This document shows positions 56,172-64,000 of a DNA stretch of 64,000 nucleotides, one piece after another. Below the pieces are notes generated by a model. The model was not told the DNA's origin and did not search any database. It saw only the letters and a program-made list of their open reading frames with translations. Each line of letters begins with the position of its first letter. Position 1 is the stretch's first letter. The stretch covers positions 1-64,000 of the forward strand of contig JAOZPG010000013.1 in the NCBI GenBank assembly GCA_029932855.1. The letters run 5' to 3'. The stretch is from Bacteroidales bacterium. GTDB taxonomy: Bacteria; Bacteroidota; Bacteroidia; Bacteroidales; VadinHA17. A program made the translations under genes and the position numbers.

Positions 56172-57530
56172 TTAACTTCCTTTATGCCTGGCAAAGTAAT
56201 CTTTGTAGGCTGCTTTAACTTTTGGAGCAAGTAATAAAGCCGCTATCATCGTAGGGATAGCCATTAAGCCATAAACACCGTCAATAATGTTGATTATTAC
56301 TTTTAATGAAGCTGTGGCTCCCAGTATTATTGAAAAAATATAAAAGTAGTTATACAAATATTGTTTTTTAGCACCAAAAAGGAATCCGAATGATTTTGTC
56401 CCGTAATAGGGGAATGCAAACAATGAACTCATGGCAAAGAATGTAATTGCCAGTATCAGGACATATTTTCCTATAAATGGTATGCCTGCGCTAAAAGCTT
56501 CTGCAGTAAGAGTGATTCCATCAATATCGGGATTATCCCAGACGCCCGTAACTATTATAGCAAGAGCAGTCATGGTACATATAAAGATAGTATCTATGAT
56601 AGGCTCTATCATGGCAACCAATCCTTCACGAACAGGTTCTTTGGTCTTGGCTGCACCATGGGCCATGGGAGCAGTTCCAAGTCCGGCCTCATTTGAGAAA
56701 GTACCTCTCTTAATACCTGTTATTATTAATTGACCCAGGGCCCCTCCAAGTATGGCTTTCCCCGTAAAGGCATCATTGACAATCAGCTTTAGTCCCGGTA
56801 TTAAACCATCGATGTTAGTGCCAAGAATGACAAGTACTGCAATAATATACAGCAGGGACATGAAAGGAACCAGTTTGCTTGCAACCTTGCCTATTCTTTT
56901 AATTCCCCCGAAAATTACAAGAGAAACAAAAAATGTCAGTACCAGTCCCGTTAAAAGGTTTGTAATAAAAGATCCCTCAATACCAAAGTCGGCGAGTACA
57001 ATATCTCTTACTGCCTGGGTATACTGGTTTACCTGGAACATTGGAAGAACACCTATCATTCCTGCCATTGCAAAGAATACTGCCAGGGGCCTCCATTTCT
57101 TACCCAGTCCCTCGGTAATGAAATACATTGGCCCACCCTGTATGTTGCCATTACTGTCACGCCCCCGGAATAATACTGCTAATGTACATGTAAAGAATTT
57201 TGTGGTAATCCCGAAAAAAGCACTTACCCACATCCAGAATATTGCCCCCGGGCCACCTGTGGCAATTGCTATGGCTACCCCACTCACGTTTCCCATTCCC
57301 ACAGTTGCTGAAAGAGCAGTTGACAGGGCCTCAAAGTGATTTATCTGTCCCGGTTCATCCGGATCGTCATATTTGCCTCTTATAATATTTATTGAGTGCC
57401 TGAAATACCTGAAGACCAGAAATTTTGAGTAAATAAGAAAAAAGAAGCCGCCTCCCAGCAATAGGAGAACAAGAGGTGTTCCCCATACAAAGCCACTAAA
57501 AGCTTCGCTTATTTGTTCAAGTTGTTTCAA
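56172..57530 (-). CDS. Alanine/glycine:cation symporter (AGCS family)
   Basis: A 452-residue Na+-coupled amino acid carrier with about ten helices. Family signature: ALSTALSATVGMGNVSGVAI, ATGGPGAIFWMWVSAFFGIT, GGPMYFITEGLGKKWRP and GTFSNEAGLGTAPMAHGAAK. Substrate is likely alanine or glycine. It can only start at the TTG at 57530 (no in-frame ATG before the conserved core; an in-frame TAA lies 15 bases upstream), and this TTG overlaps the TGA of the small upstream gene, so coupling is likely. It is not a usual member of the envelope operon it sits in. Confidence 0.93.
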   Translation of the reverse strand: MKQLEQISEAFSGFVWGTPLVLLLLGGGFFFLIYSKFLVFRYFRHSINIIRGKYDDPDEPGQINHFEALSTALSATVGMGNVSGVAIAIATGGPGAIFWMWVSAFFGITTKFFTCTLAVLFRGRDSNGNIQGGPMYFITEGLGKKWRPLAVFFAMAGMIGVLPMFQVNQYTQAVRDIVLADFGIEGSFITNLLTGLVLTFFVSLVIFGGIKRIGKVASKLVPFMSLLYIIAVLVILGTNIDGLIPGLKLIVNDAFTGKAILGGALGQLIITGIKRGTFSNEAGLGTAPMAHGAAKTKEPVREGLVAMIEPIIDTIFICTMTALAIIVTGVWDNPDIDGITLTAEAFSAGIPFIGKYVLILAITFFAMSSLFAFPYYGTKSFGFLFGAKKQYLYNYFYIFSIILGATASLKVIINIIDGVYGLMAIPTMIAALLLAPKVKAAYKDYFARHKGS

Positions 57531-57742
57531 GATTTCAGGTTTTTATTTATTTGTTTTCTCAGTACAAACATAAGAAAACTCACACCGGAAATTACCAAAA
57601 GCATATTGTTAACGGAATTTCTTTCTCTGATGTAAGTGTATATCCAGGTAGTTAAACTAAAAATAGCAATAACTAACCATGTCCATTCCATGACTAGCTG
57701 GATTTTGCTGTTCTTTTTTTTCCTTTCAGGATGCTTTGTCAT
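57527..57742 (-). CDS. Small two-TM protein
   Basis: A 71-residue protein: basic N-terminus (MTKHPERKKKNSKIQLVMEW), a helix (WLVIAIFSLTTWIYTYI), a short charged loop and a second helix (MLLVISGVSFLMFVLRKQIN). The ATG at 57742 is chosen over an upstream TTG at 57763. It lies 29 bp after lptC and overlaps the symporter start (TTGA). Function unknown. Confidence 0.7.
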   Translation of the reverse strand: MTKHPERKKKNSKIQLVMEWTWLVIAIFSLTTWIYTYIRERNSVNNMLLVISGVSFLMFVLRKQINKNLKS

Positions 57743-57771
57743 AAAAATATAATAAAAAGCCAAAATTAAGC

Positions 57772-58344
57772 TCAGGGCTGGTCAATATGATAAATGGTCC
57801 CTGTCATTTTCCTGATCTTCCATGAAGAGAAGGTCTGGTCAGCTTCAAAACCTTCACCATGGATCACATCACTACCGGTGGTGATCTTTACAAATTTGTC
57901 AGAATATATTGTTTCTGAATTCTCGTCCCAGAATAAGAGTTCCGTATTTAGTATCTCTCCTTCAGCATTTACAGCCACAACACTGTCCGATGCTTCCCAC
58001 AGACCTTTGTCCTGGTGGTAAATAGCATATTTTGAAGAAAGGTGGGATTCCTCAAATCCATCACGATTGAAGAATTTTACCAGTATACCTTCAGGGAAAT
58101 ATATATTCTTATTGTCTTCTTTCGAATATTTTTTCATATAAGCTGCATGCACAACAAGTCTTATGCGGCCCGAATCGGTATAAGTGGTGTTAAGGTCCCA
58201 TACCGATATTGAAGGGAGAGTGTCCTTGCTTGTAAAGACATTAACTATCTCAAGGTCATTCTTTTTACAGGAAAAAAGAAGCATAAGAGTTACAGGAATA
58301 ATAACTGCTATGCTTCTTAGTTGTATATTGTTAAATATGAAAAT
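57772..58344 (-). CDS. lptC: LPS export lipoprotein LptC, probable non-AUG start
   Basis: Periplasmic LptC-like protein that would bridge LptBFG and LptA in lipopolysaccharide transport. Mature part: SISVWDLNTTYTDSGRIRLV, YFPEGILVKFFNRDGFEESH, GLWEASDSVVAVNAEGEILN, ELLFWDENSETIYSDKFVKI and GEGFEADQTFSSWKI. The only ATG in frame (58284) gives MLLFSCKKN, too short for a signal peptide. The same frame upstream reads NNIQLRSIAVIIPVTLMLLFSC, a proper lipoprotein signal, and has no ATG back to an in-frame TAA. An ATT at 58344 (or ATA at 58338) behind AAAGAGAAA, 11 bp after the TPR gene, is the likely start. Confidence 0.8.
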   Translation of the reverse strand: MFIFNNIQLRSIAVIIPVTLMLLFSCKKNDLEIVNVFTSKDTLPSISVWDLNTTYTDSGRIRLVVHAAYMKKYSKEDNKNIYFPEGILVKFFNRDGFEESHLSSKYAIYHQDKGLWEASDSVVAVNAEGEILNTELLFWDENSETIYSDKFVKITTGSDVIHGEGFEADQTFSSWKIRKMTGTIYHIDQP

Positions 58345-58354
58345 TTTCTCTTTG

Positions 58355-59704
58355 TTATTTTGTCCTTACAATTGTAGTTTCGTTTATCCAGCCTCCGAGC
58401 TTAAAACTGTCACCAACCTTAAATCCAAAAAAGAAAACCATTTCGGTATCAGGGAAATATTTTGAATATGCCATTATCCTGTCGTTGGCAATAGATGTTA
58501 ATTCCTTATCCAGTTGCTTGGCTTTCTTGTACTGGTCAACAGCTACCCAGTAAACAGCCTTATGTGCAAGTTCATCCTCTCCAAAGTCTTTAACACCTGC
58601 ATAAATATTTCCCAGCAGGAGATATGGCCTGCCTGAGTTCGGATCGGCTTTAATAGCTTGTTTAGCCAGTTTCTTGGCTTGCGGAAGATCATTGTATTCA
58701 CTTTGTATAATATAACCCAGCTCAACAAGGTACCTCGATTTGATAAGTTGTTCAGGTTCCTGTTCAATAGCTTGTTTATATAATGAAACAGCCGACTGGT
58801 AGCTCTTACGTTTTACATAAAGCTGAGCGATATGATATGCAAGTGTAGCACTTGGCTCAATCTTATTCAGGGCTATTGTAGCATCCAGGTAGAGGTCAGA
58901 TTCATTACATCCTGTATTATTCAGCCAGTAAGTTATCTTTTTAAGTATATCCACATCCCCGGGATTTTCCTTGAACTGGGGAGTAAAAAGCTGTATAAGG
59001 GACTCGCATGATGCTGCGCCGCTGTTGGCAAAGCTCGAACTTATTGATTCTTTAAGGATATCAAGTTCTTCGTCTTCAGGCTTATTCTCGATCTGTTTCT
59101 TAAGAAGAGCCATTGTCCTGGCATAGTTGTTAACAACCTCTGAATCGTTAAGTTCATTGTTCTCAAATAACATAAGGGTTGTTTGCATATAGGTATTAAT
59201 AACAGATTTGGGACTTTTTGTCCTAAGCAGGGCCATAGACTCACTGCTGAATTCATATGCTTTTTTAATACATTCCATTTCCTTTGTCTTATAATGGAGT
59301 ATATCAGATGCTTTATATCCGAGCACCTTACCTTTATCTCTGGGGTACCATTTTATTCTTTGATCATATATCTGCATAAGGGTATCTACCAGTTTGTATT
59401 TTAATTCCAGATCATTCTTATTATGAGCCTGAATGATATAAAATTTATACATATTTGCCCCACGGGTATATACATTCTTACTAACTACAGGGCAATCATG
59501 AAATGCATCTCTCCAGTATGGCAGGGCATCATTATAATTCTTTTGTTTATAATATTCACTAAACAATGAATAGTTCCTCATACACTGGATGGAATCTTTA
59601 CCATGCCCGTATTTAGAACCATCTTCATAGCCCTTTTGAGAATAGCCGGCAAATATTGCCATAAATAATAATACTACACTAAGACTTGTTTTTGCGGGTT
59701 TCAT
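58355..59704 (-). CDS. TPR-repeat secreted protein of the lptC operon
   Basis: A 449-residue exported protein (signal KPAKTSLSVVLLFMAIFAGYS) made largely of tetratricopeptide-like helices: LFSEYYKQKNYNDALPYWRD (about 47-66), LAYHIAQLYVKRKSYQSAVSL, RPYLLLGNIYAGVKDF and HKAVYWVAVDQYKKAKQLD. It ends in a short beta-rich segment. TPR proteins at this place are usual in Bacteroidota coaX-lptC blocks, presumably as periplasmic scaffolds; the partner is not known. 14 bp separate it from the upstream barrel gene. Confidence 0.85.
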   Translation of the reverse strand: MKPAKTSLSVVLLFMAIFAGYSQKGYEDGSKYGHGKDSIQCMRNYSLFSEYYKQKNYNDALPYWRDAFHDCPVVSKNVYTRGANMYKFYIIQAHNKNDLELKYKLVDTLMQIYDQRIKWYPRDKGKVLGYKASDILHYKTKEMECIKKAYEFSSESMALLRTKSPKSVINTYMQTTLMLFENNELNDSEVVNNYARTMALLKKQIENKPEDEELDILKESISSSFANSGAASCESLIQLFTPQFKENPGDVDILKKITYWLNNTGCNESDLYLDATIALNKIEPSATLAYHIAQLYVKRKSYQSAVSLYKQAIEQEPEQLIKSRYLVELGYIIQSEYNDLPQAKKLAKQAIKADPNSGRPYLLLGNIYAGVKDFGEDELAHKAVYWVAVDQYKKAKQLDKELTSIANDRIMAYSKYFPDTEMVFFFGFKVGDSFKLGGWINETTIVRTK

Positions 59705-59718
59705 GTCAAAATATTTAT

Positions 59719-61011
59719 TTATTGATATTTAAATTTTCTAAACCAAAGATCGTATAAACTCAGGCTAAAAATAATCATTCCGTGCTTCTCAAGAACCATA
59801 TCGTTATTTCTTGATCCCCTCTGTCCATAATCAAATGATATATTAAATGTTGAACCTACACGTCCTATAGGAAAACCTGCTCCAAAAGTTATGCCAACAT
59901 CATTTAACTGTTTGCCATGAACCTTTAAATATGAGTTAGTATAATATGCTCCGGCCCGGTAATGTATCCTTAAAGGATATACATCTGTGTTTTTTGGCCT
60001 GGGTGTATATTCCATGCCAAAAAGGTAAGAACTGCTGTTTGCCAGGGAATCTGTATTCAGCAAAGTTGAATTTTTCCACTGAACAGATCTGTAATCGATG
60101 CCTATAACAAATTTTTCTCCTTTATTAAAGCTTAAACCAAATCCGTAACTTGAAGGGAACAACTTTTTTACCGGGGGACTTGTTTCAAGAAGCAGTGTGT
60201 CGATTATGGCACCTGATCCAGAGAGTAGTAAAACATTAGTCTTTTTAAGTTCGTTTTTAATTTTTATTTTACTTTGTCTGGAATATTTGGCTCCGGCCGA
60301 GATTTCCCAGTCATTAGACAGGCTGGCATAGTATTGAAGTCCCAGATTAAAGTTAAAACCCGATAAAAGCTTTTCACTTTCAACTTTAGGATTAAAACTG
60401 TTTTCTTCTTCCATAAAACTTACAGCCTGTACCGTTAATATATTTCCAAAAAGATAATTGGAATTTATTCCCAGTGATAAATTTTTTGTCAGTTTATAGC
60501 CTGCACCGAAAAAGACCTGATTTACTCCGCCTTCCCCTCTGAAGATATAGTCCAGTTCACCTACATCAGGGTTATAATCAGTATCAGTATTCCTCACATG
60601 ATCGATAAAACTGTAATTAATGGTACTGTATGGAACCAGGCCTGCTCCGACTGCGAGTTTCCCGTTTAAAGGGAAACTGAAGGCCATATGACTGAAGTTC
60701 ATGTCCCAGGGAGCTTCATCCTTGTTTGATGTGGCAACCACAGAGGCCTTCAGGGCAGTTCCGAATTCAAATAGCATAGACAAGGAATCCCTGGAACTAT
60801 AGCTGGCAGGATTTGAATAATCTATATATTCAGAGTTCCTCATTGCCAGACTTATTCCTCCCATTGCACTATTTCGGACAAAGCCTTTAAATGTCAGGTC
60901 TCCAAGTCCGAAGCTTGAATAGGGTGAATTAAAACTACTTTGAGATGTAGCATGAAATTCAGCAAAAAAGAAAATGCTGAGTATAATAATTATCTTAAAT
61001 GTTCTAAACAT
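59719..61011 (-). CDS. Outer-membrane beta-barrel protein
   Basis: A 430-residue barrel with a signal peptide (FKIIIILSIFFFAEFHATS). It starts FNSPYSSFGLGDLTFKGFVR and AMGGISLAMRNSEYIDYSNP, resembling FadL-type hydrophobic-compound channels, followed by repeated amphipathic strands (VFFGAGYKLTKNLSLGINSN, VGITFGAGFPIGRVGSTFNI). The transported compound is unknown. I use the ATG at 61011; the longer frame begins with a TTG. It overlaps the end of coaX by 8 bp. Confidence 0.85.
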   Translation of the reverse strand: MFRTFKIIIILSIFFFAEFHATSQSSFNSPYSSFGLGDLTFKGFVRNSAMGGISLAMRNSEYIDYSNPASYSSRDSLSMLFEFGTALKASVVATSNKDEAPWDMNFSHMAFSFPLNGKLAVGAGLVPYSTINYSFIDHVRNTDTDYNPDVGELDYIFRGEGGVNQVFFGAGYKLTKNLSLGINSNYLFGNILTVQAVSFMEEENSFNPKVESEKLLSGFNFNLGLQYYASLSNDWEISAGAKYSRQSKIKIKNELKKTNVLLLSGSGAIIDTLLLETSPPVKKLFPSSYGFGLSFNKGEKFVIGIDYRSVQWKNSTLLNTDSLANSSSYLFGMEYTPRPKNTDVYPLRIHYRAGAYYTNSYLKVHGKQLNDVGITFGAGFPIGRVGSTFNISFDYGQRGSRNNDMVLEKHGMIIFSLSLYDLWFRKFKYQ

Positions 61012-61729
61012 TAAATTCAAGTATTCTGTTAAGGCCTTTTAGTACCAGATTTGAGTCCACAAAGATGCTATTTTTTAGCTTTGTTTCAAAAAAAATAGCA
61101 TCCCCACCGCTTAAAACGACTTTATGCACTTTGAATTGTGCTTTAAAGTCATTTATTATTCCGTCTATTTCTTTAATTATCCCTGTCTGAATACCTGATA
61201 CTATGGCCTCCCGGGTATTGTTGGCAGGTAGCTTAAATTTGTCGGAGGCCTGTAAAAGGGGCAAACGGGCAGTATGATCATTTAAAGACCGGTAGCGTAA
61301 ATTCAATCCGGGTGATATGCCTCCTCCCAGGTAATGGCCATGGGAATTTATATATTCATATGTAATTGCTGTACCTGCGTCAATAACCAGTACATTATAA
61401 CCGGGAAATAATAAATAAGCTCCCACTGCTGCTGCCAGCCTGTCATTGCCAAGGGTTGATTTGGTCTTATAAAGATTTTTTATTGGCAGGGGAGTGTTAT
61501 TATCAAGGCTTATCAAAATATCCAGTTTTTCACTAAGAAATTTAATAATATCCTCGTCATCTTTACCAACAAGTGAAACGATTCCATGTTTAATGCCTCC
61601 TGTGGTATCAAGTATTTCTGCCAGTTGCTGGTTGTTAAACTTTGTTTGTTGAACAAGTTTGCTTATCCTGCCATGCTCAAACAGGGCAAGCTTGCTAAAT
61701 GTGTTTCCTATATCTATTACAATGTTCAC
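61004..61729 (-). CDS. coaX: Type III pantothenate kinase
   Basis: First step of coenzyme A synthesis: phosphorylation of pantothenate. The 241-residue ASKHA-fold protein starts with GTG at 61729 (NIVIDIGNTFSKLALFEHG, phosphate-1 loop) and carries GNDRLAAAVGAYLLFPG, VLVIDAGTAITYEYINSHG (catalytic Asp) and GGGISPGLNLRYRSLNDHTA. VVLSGGDAIFFE closes it. It heads the envelope operon, divergent from the nucleoside-kinase-like gene. Confidence 0.95.
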   Translation of the reverse strand: MNIVIDIGNTFSKLALFEHGRISKLVQQTKFNNQQLAEILDTTGGIKHGIVSLVGKDDEDIIKFLSEKLDILISLDNNTPLPIKNLYKTKSTLGNDRLAAAVGAYLLFPGYNVLVIDAGTAITYEYINSHGHYLGGGISPGLNLRYRSLNDHTARLPLLQASDKFKLPANNTREAIVSGIQTGIIKEIDGIINDFKAQFKVHKVVLSGGDAIFFETKLKNSIFVDSNLVLKGLNRILEFNV

Positions 61730-61832
61730 AGGCTAATTATAAACAAACTCAATTTGTTTCAAAAATATAAAATTATGTAATTTGCAGCACTTAGTGAAAA
61801 CATTATAATACAATACAAAGGCAATTAGGAAA

Positions 61833-62336
61833 ATGATAATAGGAATCGGAGGCATAAGCAGGTCGGGAAAAAGTATGCTGGGAGAATTATTAAAGCAAAT
61901 GTTCCCGGAAAGAAGTACATATGTTATCAGTCAGGACTATTTTGTTTTTGAAGAAAGTAAAATACCAAAAGTGAGGAATGAGACCGACTGGGAGCATCCT
62001 GCCTCTATAGATTTTGAGAGATTTGCTGATGCCATAAATAAAGCTGCTGAAGAGTATGATATTGTAATTGCTGAAGGACTGCTGGTATTTTATGATCCTG
62101 ATATTTGTGCTCTTTTTGACAGGAAGATATTTCTTGAAATAGAAAAAGAACTTTTCGAGCAGAGAAAATCAGCTGATAAGCGCTGGGGGGATTTCCCGGA
62201 TTGGTATGTCGAACATATATGGCAGAGTTACCTTAAATACGGGGTTATAGGGCATGACCGTAAAGATTTCCTTTTTCTTGAAGGTGTTGGATCCTTTGAC
62301 CTTAAGAGCCTGAAAGAGTTTTTAGGGTTAAAGTGA
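61833..62336 (+). CDS. Small P-loop kinase, uridine/nicotinamide-riboside kinase-like
   Basis: A 167-residue protein with Walker A at residues 7-14 (GISRSGKS), a lid-like SQDYFVF, and DWEHPASIDFERFADAI, which resembles the substrate region of eukaryotic nicotinamide riboside kinases and uridine kinases. IVIAEGLLVFYDPDICALFD is the Walker B region. A cytosolic nucleoside kinase is likely; the substrate cannot be fixed. Its last 9 bp overlap convergently with the mfd end. Confidence 0.75.
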   Translation: MIIGIGGISRSGKSMLGELLKQMFPERSTYVISQDYFVFEESKIPKVRNETDWEHPASIDFERFADAINKAAEEYDIVIAEGLLVFYDPDICALFDRKIFLEIEKELFEQRKSADKRWGDFPDWYVEHIWQSYLKYGVIGHDRKDFLFLEGVGSFDLKSLKEFLGLK

Positions 62337-64000
62337 TCTTTTCAGGTCTTCAAGCACTCCTGTCGCAGCCAGTATGCCTTCAATGTTTTTTATGCTCAGG
62401 ATCAGTTTTGAATTTTTCTCCCTGATACGGTAATCCGGTTTTTTTTGTATGGCATTTATCAGACTGCCAAAGACCGGTGATTTATAGAAAACAGATTCGG
62501 GATTTGATATGAAATGAGATATCAGGATATTGTTTTTAAGTATTATTTTTTCAAAACCAAGCTCTTTGGCCAGTTTCCTCAGGCTTACTACATTCATAAG
62601 TCCCATGGCCTGGGGCGGAATAATACCGAAGCGGTCTGCCAGAGCATTTTTGAAAAGTTTCAGATCATCGGGATCATCAATATCATCCAGTTTTTTATAG
62701 AGCCTTATTCTTTCTGCCGTGTTTTCAATATAATCTTCAGGAAACAGTAATTCAAGGTCGGTTTCAATATGAACATCATTAACAAATTCTTCAGGGAATT
62801 CAATAAGGGTTTCAGTCTCATCGACCTCTTTTTTCTCAAGCTGTTCATAAAACCCGGCTTCTTTCAGTTCTATTACTGCTTCATCCAGTATGCGTTGAAA
62901 TGTTTCCAGTCCTATTTCTGCAATAAAGCCGCTTTGTTCGGCTCCCAGCAGGTTTCCGGCACCCCTTATGTCGAGGTCCTGAAGAGCTATATTAAAACCG
63001 CTACCCAGTTCTGAGAATTCCTCAATTGCGCTTAATCTTCTTTTTGCTTCAGATGATAAGTTTTGCAGGGGAGGGGCCATCAGGTAACAAAATGCTTTCT
63101 TATTCGATCTGCCTACCCTGCCCCTTAGCTGGTGAAGGTCGCTAAGGCCAAAATTCTGGGCATTATTAATAAATATTGTATTGGCATTGGGGATATCAAG
63201 TCCCGATTCAATAATTGTGGTAGCAATAAGAACATCGAATTCGCCTTTTATAAAGTTTAGCATTGTCGATTCAAGCAGTTTCCCCTCCATCTTTCCATGG
63301 GCAATGGCAGTGCTGACCTTTGGGATTAATGCTTCAATTGTTTTTTGTATTTCCAGGATACTGTCAAGCCTGTTATGAATAAAAAACACCTGTCCTCCCC
63401 GGCTTAATTCAAATTCTATGCCCTCACGGATTATTTCCGTATTAAAAGTATGGAGCTCTGTTATTATGGGATGGCGGTTTGGTGGGGGAGTCCTCATAAC
63501 AGACATATCACGGACACCCAGCATCGAAAACTGCAGTGTTCTGGGTATAGGTGTTGCAGTAAGGGTAAGTGTATCTATGTTTGCTTTTAGTTTGCGGATC
63601 TTTTCTTTTACACTTACCCCGAATTTTTGTTCCTCATCTATAATAAGAAGGCCAAGATCTTTGAACTTTATGTCCTTGCTGACAAGCCTGTGGGTGCCAA
63701 TGATTATATCTACCCTGCCTTTTGCCAGGTCCTCGATTATTGTTCTTTGCCTTGCAGCACTTACAAAACGGCTAAGGTATTCCACCCTGCCGGGAAAATT
63801 TCTCAGTCTTGAGCGAAAAGTATTGTAATGCTGCAGGGCAAGTATGGTAGTAGGAACAAGAACTACTACCTGTTTACTGTCGCATATTGCTTTAAAAGCT
63901 GTGCGAATGGCAATCTCGGTTTTTCCGAAGCCAACGTCTCCGCATACCAGCCTGTCCATAGGATATAATGCCTCCATGCCTTTCTTAATTGCTCTGGTTG
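62328..64000 (-). CDS. mfd: Transcription-repair coupling factor, 5' end beyond right edge
   Basis: C-terminal 557 residues of Mfd, the translocase that removes stalled RNA polymerase and recruits UvrA. The visible part begins TRAIKKGMEALYPMDRLVCG and runs through the RecG-like helicase: GDVGFGKTEIAIRTAFKA (Walker A), VVLVPTTILALQHYNTF, DIIIGTHRLVSKDIKFKD, LLIIDEEQKFGV (DEEQ box), TLTATPIPRTLQFSMLGVRD, and the second half with IATTIIESGLDIPNANTIFI, LRGRVGRSNKKAFCYL and GSGFNIALQDLDIRGAGNLL. The D7 TRCF domain follows. The N-terminal half (UvrB-like and RNAP-interacting parts) is outside the window. Confidence 0.96.
   Translation of the reverse strand, partial: TRAIKKGMEALYPMDRLVCGDVGFGKTEIAIRTAFKAICDSKQVVVLVPTTILALQHYNTFRSRLRNFPGRVEYLSRFVSAARQRTIIEDLAKGRVDIIIGTHRLVSKDIKFKDLGLLIIDEEQKFGVSVKEKIRKLKANIDTLTLTATPIPRTLQFSMLGVRDMSVMRTPPPNRHPIITELHTFNTEIIREGIEFELSRGGQVFFIHNRLDSILEIQKTIEALIPKVSTAIAHGKMEGKLLESTMLNFIKGEFDVLIATTIIESGLDIPNANTIFINNAQNFGLSDLHQLRGRVGRSNKKAFCYLMAPPLQNLSSEAKRRLSAIEEFSELGSGFNIALQDLDIRGAGNLLGAEQSGFIAEIGLETFQRILDEAVIELKEAGFYEQLEKKEVDETETLIEFPEEFVNDVHIETDLELLFPEDYIENTAERIRLYKKLDDIDDPDDLKLFKNALADRFGIIPPQAMGLMNVVSLRKLAKELGFEKIILKNNILISHFISNPESVFYKSPVFGSLINAIQKKPDYRIREKNSKLILSIKNIEGILAATGVLEDLKRSL

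Noticed and set aside
56752-57339. 195-codon plus-strand frame
   Set aside because: Complement of the AGCS symporter with all its motifs; a shadow without signal, RBS or family character.

Overview
The window reads as chromosomal DNA of a member of the Bacteroidota, most like a Bacteroidales/Marinilabiliales-type anaerobe or microaerophile. This is an inference from gene content, not a taxonomic assignment. Signs are several promoters of the Bacteroidota form TAnnTTTG (one with a perfect TTTG-N19-TAnnTTTG layout), a cytochrome bd operon headed by a DUF4492 gene, a GlsB/GlsA-type glycine-lipid acyltransferase pair, a coaX / outer-membrane protein / TPR / lptC / CBS-domain / PpiC gene block, a FISUMP-domain lipoprotein, and a division cluster whose FtsI carries a C-terminal PASTA-like region. 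Most of the window is core chromosome. No insertion sequence, integrase, phage gene or CRISPR array was seen.

Layout. 1-4.4 kb: the 5' part of leuS (minus strand), tRNA-Arg(CCG), an array of four 41-bp repeats whose units begin like the 3' end of that tRNA, a lone FISUMP lipoprotein gene flanked by an imperfect direct repeat, and a small beta-barrel-like gene split by an in-frame TAA. 4.5-10.2 kb (minus): a cytochrome bd operon (DUF4492 - cydA - cydB - a previously unlisted 34-residue membrane protein), a TapB/DUF3108-like secreted protein and a serine hydrolase. 10.4-16.5 kb (plus): tldD/tldE, then a glutamate dehydrogenase followed at 17 bp by a stand-alone PEP/pyruvate-binding (PPDK_N-like) protein. 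16.5-25.2 kb (minus): an ExbB/ExbD/ExbD module with an extra four-TM protein, tRNA-Ser(GGA), tatD-ansA, and two further glutamate dehydrogenases flanking dprA. 25.3-37.1 kb: mixed housekeeping genes (tadA, aspS, STAS, YebC, Usp, SPOR, a long PurF paralogue, glsB/glsA). 37.2-52.6 kb (plus): a complete dcw cluster from the MraZ operator through ftsZ. 52.7-61.7 kb (minus): PpiC-type foldase, CBS-domain membrane protein, an alanine/Na+ symporter, lptC, TPR protein, outer-membrane protein and coaX. 61.8-64 kb: a small nucleoside-kinase-like P-loop protein and the C-terminal two-thirds of mfd, which runs off the right edge.

How the parts fit. The dcw cluster makes lipid II and the divisome, with MraZ likely controlling its own promoter through four 10-bp-spaced boxes. 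The lptC block and glsB/glsA serve the envelope. Cytochrome bd suggests tolerance of low oxygen, and three different glutamate dehydrogenases, whose sequences suggest different coenzyme preferences, point to heavy use of the glutamate/2-oxoglutarate node.

The least explained signals are the tRNA-Arg-derived repeat array with its flanked FISUMP cassette, the in-frame stop in the beta-barrel gene, the 34-residue protein behind cydB, a start-stop (ATG-TAG) duplication in front of glsB, an lptC whose signal peptide is only encoded if a non-AUG codon starts it, and the GDH/PPDK_N-like pair.
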